A stretch of 8,351 nt of DNA from Holosporaceae bacterium (GTDB lineage Bacteria > Pseudomonadota > Alphaproteobacteria > UBA3830), in the NCBI GenBank assembly GCA_031282785.1, contig JAITDB010000040.1, positions 1 through 8,351 of the forward strand. The letters run 5' to 3'. Numbering within the stretch: position 1 is the stretch's first letter; each line of letters opens with the position of its first letter. Position numbers and translations under genes: made by a program. Below, piece by piece: positions 5,513-8,351 of the stretch. The notes below the pieces were generated by a model. It saw only the letters and a list, made by a program, of their open reading frames with translations, was not told the origin of the DNA and did not search any database.

Positions 5513-7118
5513 TTTTTTCCTGCTGATTTTGCGACAATTCTGAAATAATATTATCGTCTGCAGAATCATTTTCCTGCTGATTTTGCGGCGATTCTGAAAT
5601 AATATTATCGCCTGCAGAATCATTTTCCTGCTGATTTTGCAGCGATTCTGAAATGATATTATCGCCTGCAGAATCATTTTCCTGCTGATTTTGCGACAAT
5701 TCTGAAGAAATATCATGCAAATGACTATCTCCCGATTGTTTTTTTGGTGCAGCTGAGGAGATATCCTCCAAATAAAAATTTTCCAATTGTTTTGGCGGCG
5801 TGGTCGAGGAAATATCGTCCAGATGGCTTTTTTCCAGTTGTTTTCTGCGCAATGGAGAGGAAATTCTGCCGCAGATTCGGACTATACAGTTTGAAAAGCG
5901 ATGCATATTTTTTATTTCGCGCGCCAAGGCCAGCTGGAAAAAATCCCACGAGGATGAAACCGAGGCATTTCCCGCCAAAATTCGGCATCTTTCTGCGAAG
6001 ATCAGCCAAAACGGACTCAGAAACAAGCTGAGAGTGGTCAAGCTAACGAGAAATTTCACGCCCTGAGGATTAACCAACTCATTTTTGCTGGCGGCAGACA
6101 CTAACATGAACGAAAATTCTCCGATGTTTGCCAGTAGCACACCGATCACGAAGGATTCTTTCATGGAGAATCTGCAGAGTCTCATTACGAAAATATTTAT
6201 GAAAGTTTTTCCAATGGTAACAAACAAAAGTGCCGAAAAAATGGTCAAATAATTTTCCTGAATGAATTTTATGTCCACCAGCAATCCAACGCTGAGGAAG
6301 AAGGTCATTAGGGTAATTTCTTCGATGGGAGCGGACACTCTTTTTATTTCGTCTTTGATATTGGAGTTTCCCAGCAGCAAACCAGCGATAAATCCGCCGA
6401 ATGGAGCGGATAATCCTACAACTTCCGCCAAAACTGCGCATCCGAGACAAATGCCAAATATGGACATCGCCAGCATTTCCTCGTGTTTTTTGATGAAATT
6501 GGCCAATTTATGAGCATGATGACGAAATTTCAAAAAAGACAGCACAAGAATGCTCGAAATTACACATACCGCCGACACCTTAACGGCATCGTAGCCAACG
6601 AATTTAGAGGATCCCATGAAATTTATTATTATGACCATCAGCAGCGCAATAAGATCCTGGGCAATGAGAATTCCATAGGTATTTTCTTCGATGTTAGGGT
6701 CTTGTTCCTTCTGATATTTCAAGGATTTTACTGTCACGGCAGTAGACGATAGAGCCACGCAGAATGTCATCAAAATTATTCCGGAACTGGATATCCCAAG
6801 GAACGCACCGGCAATCAGCATAACGACGTATATCAATATCGTGGAAATAATCGTTGATGTTATAGACGTCCGCCAAATATTTTTTACTTTTTCAAAGGAT
6901 AATCCAAGCCCAATGGCGAACAGTAAAAATAAAATTCCCATTTCGGAAAAAACCGCAACTTCGTCTCTATCGACAATGAACTGCAGGCAAGAAGGTCCCA
7001 GCAGAACTCCCGCGATTATGTATCCCAAAATCGGGCTGTAACCAAAAGATGACAGCAGCAATCCCGATCCCATTGCGCATAATACGACAGATGCTATTTG
7101 TGCTATAGTCCAACCCAT
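5493..7118 (-). CDS. CPA2-family cation:proton antiporter (KefB/YbaL-like) with repetitive C-terminal tail and no RCK domain
   Basis: This inner-membrane protein (541 residues from the ATG at 7118) should exchange K+ or Na+ for H+. The membrane core, up to about residue 380, has the CPA2 signatures: GYSPILGYIIAGVLLGPS (26-43), ALSSTAVTVKSL (122-133), GILIAQDLIALLMV (149-162, with the Q-D pair of Kef proteins), FGGFIAGLLLGNS (240-252) and LLANIGEFSFML (328-339). Kef and YbaL proteins normally continue into a cytoplasmic TrkA-N/RCK domain. Here that is absent and replaced by a polar tail (about 381-541) that ends in seven repeats of 17-18 residues, acidic and rich in Q, N, S, D and E. A TTG at 7133 would add five residues; ATG is preferred. 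The gene lies upstream of rnhB on the same strand and overlaps it. Function of the tail is unknown; it might be a sensing or binding segment, or a neutral expansion. Confidence 0.88.
   Translation of the reverse strand: MGWTIAQIASVVLCAMGSGLLLSSFGYSPILGYIIAGVLLGPSCLQFIVDRDEVAVFSEMGILFLLFAIGLGLSFEKVKNIWRTSITSTIISTILIYVVMLIAGAFLGISSSGIILMTFCVALSSTAVTVKSLKYQKEQDPNIEENTYGILIAQDLIALLMVIIINFMGSSKFVGYDAVKVSAVCVISSILVLSFLKFRHHAHKLANFIKKHEEMLAMSIFGICLGCAVLAEVVGLSAPFGGFIAGLLLGNSNIKDEIKRVSAPIEEITLMTFFLSVGLLVDIKFIQENYLTIFSALLFVTIGKTFINIFVMRLCRFSMKESFVIGVLLANIGEFSFMLVSAASKNELVNPQGVKFLVSLTTLSLFLSPFWLIFAERCRILAGNASVSSSWDFFQLALAREIKNMHRFSNCIVRICGRISSPLRRKQLEKSHLDDISSTTPPKQLENFYLEDISSAAPKKQSGDSHLHDISSELSQNQQENDSAGDNIISESLQNQQENDSAGDNIISESPQNQQENDSADDNIISELSQNQQEKNESSDA
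5496..5693 (-). repeat. 54-bp tandem repeats in the antiporter tail (three full copies plus a partial)
   Basis: Three near-identical 54-base units (5640-5693, 5586-5639, 5532-5585, in coding order) are followed by a 36-base terminal partial (5496-5531). Each codes for QNQQENDSAGDNIISES plus one residue, with small changes (SADDN, SELS), ending QNQQEKNESSDA. The unit length is a multiple of three, so copy-number changes keep both this frame and the rnhB frame open. In the rnhB frame the same DNA reads as a basic repeat containing MILQAII and KISRK. The units are alike enough for slippage or recombination, so copy number may vary among strains. Confidence 0.95.
5510..5521 (-). promoter_or_regulatory. 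rnhB ribosome binding site and start, derived from a repeat unit
   Basis: On the - strand an AGGA is followed by six A after the GG, then ATG (5512). In the three upstream repeat copies the same place has only three A between GG and an ATG (at 5569, 5623 and 5677), all in frame with rnhB but with spacing too short for efficient initiation. The terminal copy's three extra A residues therefore set the best start for rnhB. Confidence 0.65.
5694..5846 (-). repeat. Degenerate 51-bp repeats preceding the 54-bp array
   Basis: Immediately N-terminal to the clean array, three diverged units of 17 residues are visible at protein level (residues 425-475): RKQLEKSHLDDISSTTP, PKQLENFYLEDISSAAP and KKQSGDSHLHDISSELS. 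They share the pattern K-x-Q-x-x-(x)-D/E-D-I-S-S with the later QNQQEND...NIISES units. This suggests an older array, with the 54-bp units being a later expansion of its last copy after gaining one codon. Confidence 0.75.
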
Positions 7119-7177
7119 TTGTACTTTTCTCAATCTATTGAATAACTATTTTGTGTCCGGCTCGACAATAAAATCGC

Positions 7178-7221
7178 CATTAAAGTAACATTAAAGTAAA
7201 AATAACGCATAATTTAAAGTA
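7178..7221. repeat. 11-bp direct repeats, possible operator (TTAAAGTA)
   Basis: CATTAAAGTAA occurs twice back to back (7178-7188 and 7189-7199). The core TTAAAGTA appears a third time at 7214-7221. The starts of the core (7180, 7191, 7214) are 11 and 23 bases apart, about one and two helical turns, so a protein could bind all three on one face. The position, 60-100 bases upstream of the antiporter start, fits a regulatory site. Chance in AT-rich DNA is a real alternative. Confidence 0.4.
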
Positions 7222-7309
7222 GAACGATCACAATTCTAAAATCTTTTTATATTCTACAATAAATATTTCGTTTTCCTAAGGAATTTGAAAAAATATCGCA
7301 ATGCTGTAG

Positions 7310-7338
7310 TTTATGAGCAACTATTGTCATGGTATAAT
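7310..7338 (+). promoter_or_regulatory. rlmB: Extended -10 promoter for rlmB
   Basis: TATAAT at 7333-7338 is a perfect -10 hexamer, preceded by TG one base away (7330-7331), the extended -10 arrangement. The 17-base-spaced -35 position (7310-7315, TTTATG) is poor, as is common for extended -10 promoters. Transcription would start near 7345, leaving a leader of about 95 bases before the rlmB start. Confidence 0.6.
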
Positions 7339-7440
7339 TATAAAATCATTCAGGTAATCTCCGGAACGAATTTTCTAAAATCCAAAAATATCGTTGCAAA
7401 AACAGTTCGGTCCTGTTACTAACTAGTGGAGGAATCGCCA

Positions 7441-8193
7441 ATGAAAAAGAAAATCAAAAATTTTATCTGGATCTATGGAAGACACGCTCTAAAAGCTGCT
7501 CTATTGAATCCCGCAAGAGAAATAATTCGCGTCGTTGCACTGGAGTCCTGCAAAAATTTTTTGGAGGAATGCCGAAACATCAACCAATCGATAAAATACG
7601 AAATCGTGGACAAGACATTCTTCGTGGCAACCTTTGGAAACGACGCCACTCATCAGGGATGCGCTGCCTATCTGAAGAATCTTCCGGAATATTCGCTGGA
7701 GGAGCTTCTGGAAGATGCCTCCGACAATCATCCGTTTATTTTTCTCGACCAGGTTACAGATCCTCAGAACGTCGGCAGCATTCTAAGAGCATCAGCGGTT
7801 TTTGGAGCCCGAGCCGTTGTCATGACGGAAAACGGGAGCCCGGAATTGAGTCCGACCATGGCAAAGGCAGCGTCAGGAGCCCTGGAAACAGTTCCGCTGG
7901 TGCGGGTCGTAAACTTCGCTCACAGCATAAATTTTCTGAAAAAACATGGATTTTGGTGTCTGGGACTGGAAGAAAAATCCGAAAAAAATATCAGCGACAT
8001 TCCACTGAACGACAAATTTATTTTCGTGATCGGTAGCGAAGGCGACGGAATGCGCCGTCTGACACGCGAATCCTGCGATTTTCTGGTGAAACTACCAGGA
8101 AGCGGACAATTTACAACGCTAAACGCTGCTCAGGCTGCAACCGTAGCGCTATACGAAAGCTTCCGCGTTAGGAGCATAACCAGAAGCATATAA
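7441..8193 (+). CDS. rlmB: 23S rRNA (guanosine-2'-O)-methyltransferase RlmB-like (SpoU/TrmH family)
   Basis: This 250-residue SPOUT-class enzyme should 2'-O-methylate a guanosine of 23S rRNA (G2251 in E. coli) using S-adenosylmethionine. The N-terminal part (about 8-80) is the RNA-binding substrate domain, with IYGRHALKAAL (11-21) matching the family's G-x-H-A-V-x-x-A-L opening and HQGCAAYL (71-78) closing it. The catalytic trefoil-knot domain shows motif 1 (FLDQVTDPQNVGSILRAS, 101-118, N110 and R116), motif 2 (VIGSEGDGMRRL, 196-207) and motif 3 (LPGSGQFTTLNAAQ, 218-231, then ALYES). Motif 3 has TLNAAQA where SLNVSVA is usual. The ATG at 7441 has a strong GGAGGA (7428-7433); a GTG at 7426 would overlap that site and is rejected. 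Other TrmH-family rRNA or tRNA methyltransferases look similar, so the exact target is inferred from the domain layout. Confidence 0.88.
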   Translation: MKKKIKNFIWIYGRHALKAALLNPAREIIRVVALESCKNFLEECRNINQSIKYEIVDKTFFVATFGNDATHQGCAAYLKNLPEYSLEELLEDASDNHPFIFLDQVTDPQNVGSILRASAVFGARAVVMTENGSPELSPTMAKAASGALETVPLVRVVNFAHSINFLKKHGFWCLGLEEKSEKNISDIPLNDKFIFVIGSEGDGMRRLTRESCDFLVKLPGSGQFTTLNAAQAATVALYESFRVRSITRSI

Positions 8194-8351
8194 ATCAGGA
8201 AATTCTCGTTGCAGAATATTGCTTTTTGTGCTCATTTGCTAGGGTACTGAACTCATGTCAGCTGCATTTTTAGACATATACAGTTCGCAAGGATCTCCAC
8301 TGATCTATCAGCAGAGATCCTCTGACGCATTAATTTAGAGCCGTTTGCACT
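8194..8351. other. Non-coding tail of the window
   Basis: I see no gene in these 158 bases. A T-run at 8223-8227 follows a very weak GCA/TGC stem and may contribute to termination of rlmB. The only strong structure is the hairpin at 8290-8321. Confidence 0.5.
8290..8321. repeat. Perfect inverted repeat / hairpin downstream of rlmB
   Basis: AGGATCTC (8290-8297) and GAGATCCT (8314-8321) are perfect complements. Inside, after a symmetric CA/CA internal loop, CTGA (8300-8303) pairs with TCAG (8308-8311) around the loop TCTA. The 32-base structure is very regular. No T-run follows on the + strand (CTGACGCA comes next) or on the - strand (TTGCGAAC), so it is not a standard intrinsic terminator. 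It may be a Rho-independent-like stop without U tract, a protein-binding palindrome or part of an RNA whose remainder is outside the window. Confidence 0.65.

Larger units (their letters stand above)
7119..7440. other. Divergent AT-rich intergenic region between the antiporter and rlmB
   Basis: About 320 bases separate the two divergent starts. I see no coding sequence. The region holds an 11-base direct repeat near the antiporter side (7178-7199), an extended -10 promoter facing rlmB (7331-7338), and an untranslated leader of roughly 95 bases before rlmB containing a small AACAG/CTGTT stem around 7401-7417. An antiporter promoter must lie on the - strand here, but no convincing -35/-10 pair stands out. 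Confidence 0.6.

Noticed and set aside
5496..5693. CRISPR-like array
   Set aside because: The 54-base units abut with no unique spacers and lie in frame within a protein-coding gene.
5513..5716. N-terminal 68-residue extension of RNase HII in the open frame
   Set aside because: It is the other frame of the antiporter repeat array. RNase HII similarity and normal length begin at or after 5512, and that start has the best-spaced ribosome binding site.
5744..6031. + strand frame of about 95 residues opposite the antiporter tail
   Set aside because: It is a shadow of the antiporter gene, with no ribosome binding site and no recognisable domain.
8223..8227. Strong rlmB terminator
   Set aside because: The T-run is preceded by only a 3-bp stem, too weak to call.

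Overview
The window reads as chromosomal DNA of an AT-leaning alphaproteobacterium. The best guess is a host-associated lineage of the Rickettsiales/Holosporales kind; this is inference from protein style, AT-rich spacers, an insertion-sequence remnant and long palindromic intergenic DNA. No rRNA or tRNA gene is visible. The genetic code appears standard.

Left part (1-2061, all + strand): the last 32 codons of an IS1595-family transposase and the probable right end of that element run directly into a small unrecognised exported-protein gene, which may have lost its true start to the insertion. Then come a BamE-like outer-membrane assembly lipoprotein and, 12 bases later, a GtrB/ArnC-type polyprenyl-phosphate glycosyltransferase. 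Both act on the cell envelope.

Middle part (2062-4829, + strand): a 128-base imperfect palindrome fills most of the spacer after the glycosyltransferase. It is followed by an NhaD/CitMHS-like ion transporter whose end overlaps rsmH, then ftsL. rsmH-ftsL is a remnant of the division and cell-wall (dcw) cluster. The usual mraZ before it is replaced by the transporter, and the usual ftsI after it is absent.

Right part: rnhB and a CPA2 (KefB/YbaL-like) cation:proton antiporter lie on the - strand (4841-7118). They converge on ftsL with only 11 bases between. The antiporter lacks the usual RCK/TrkA domain and carries an acidic, glutamine/asparagine-rich tail built of 17-18-residue repeats. Its last, near-identical 54-base repeats each contain a Shine-Dalgarno-like AGGA and an ATG in frame with rnhB. 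The true rnhB start lies in the terminal repeat copy, where three extra A residues give good spacing. A roughly 320-base AT-rich divergent spacer follows, with 11-base direct repeats and a clear extended -10 promoter for rlmB (7441-8193, 23S rRNA 2'-O-methyltransferase). The last 158 bases hold no gene, only a perfect 8-bp-arm hairpin.

Most genes are housekeeping or envelope functions. The most unusual parts are the repeat array that merges a protein tail with a neighbour's translation start, and the long palindrome.
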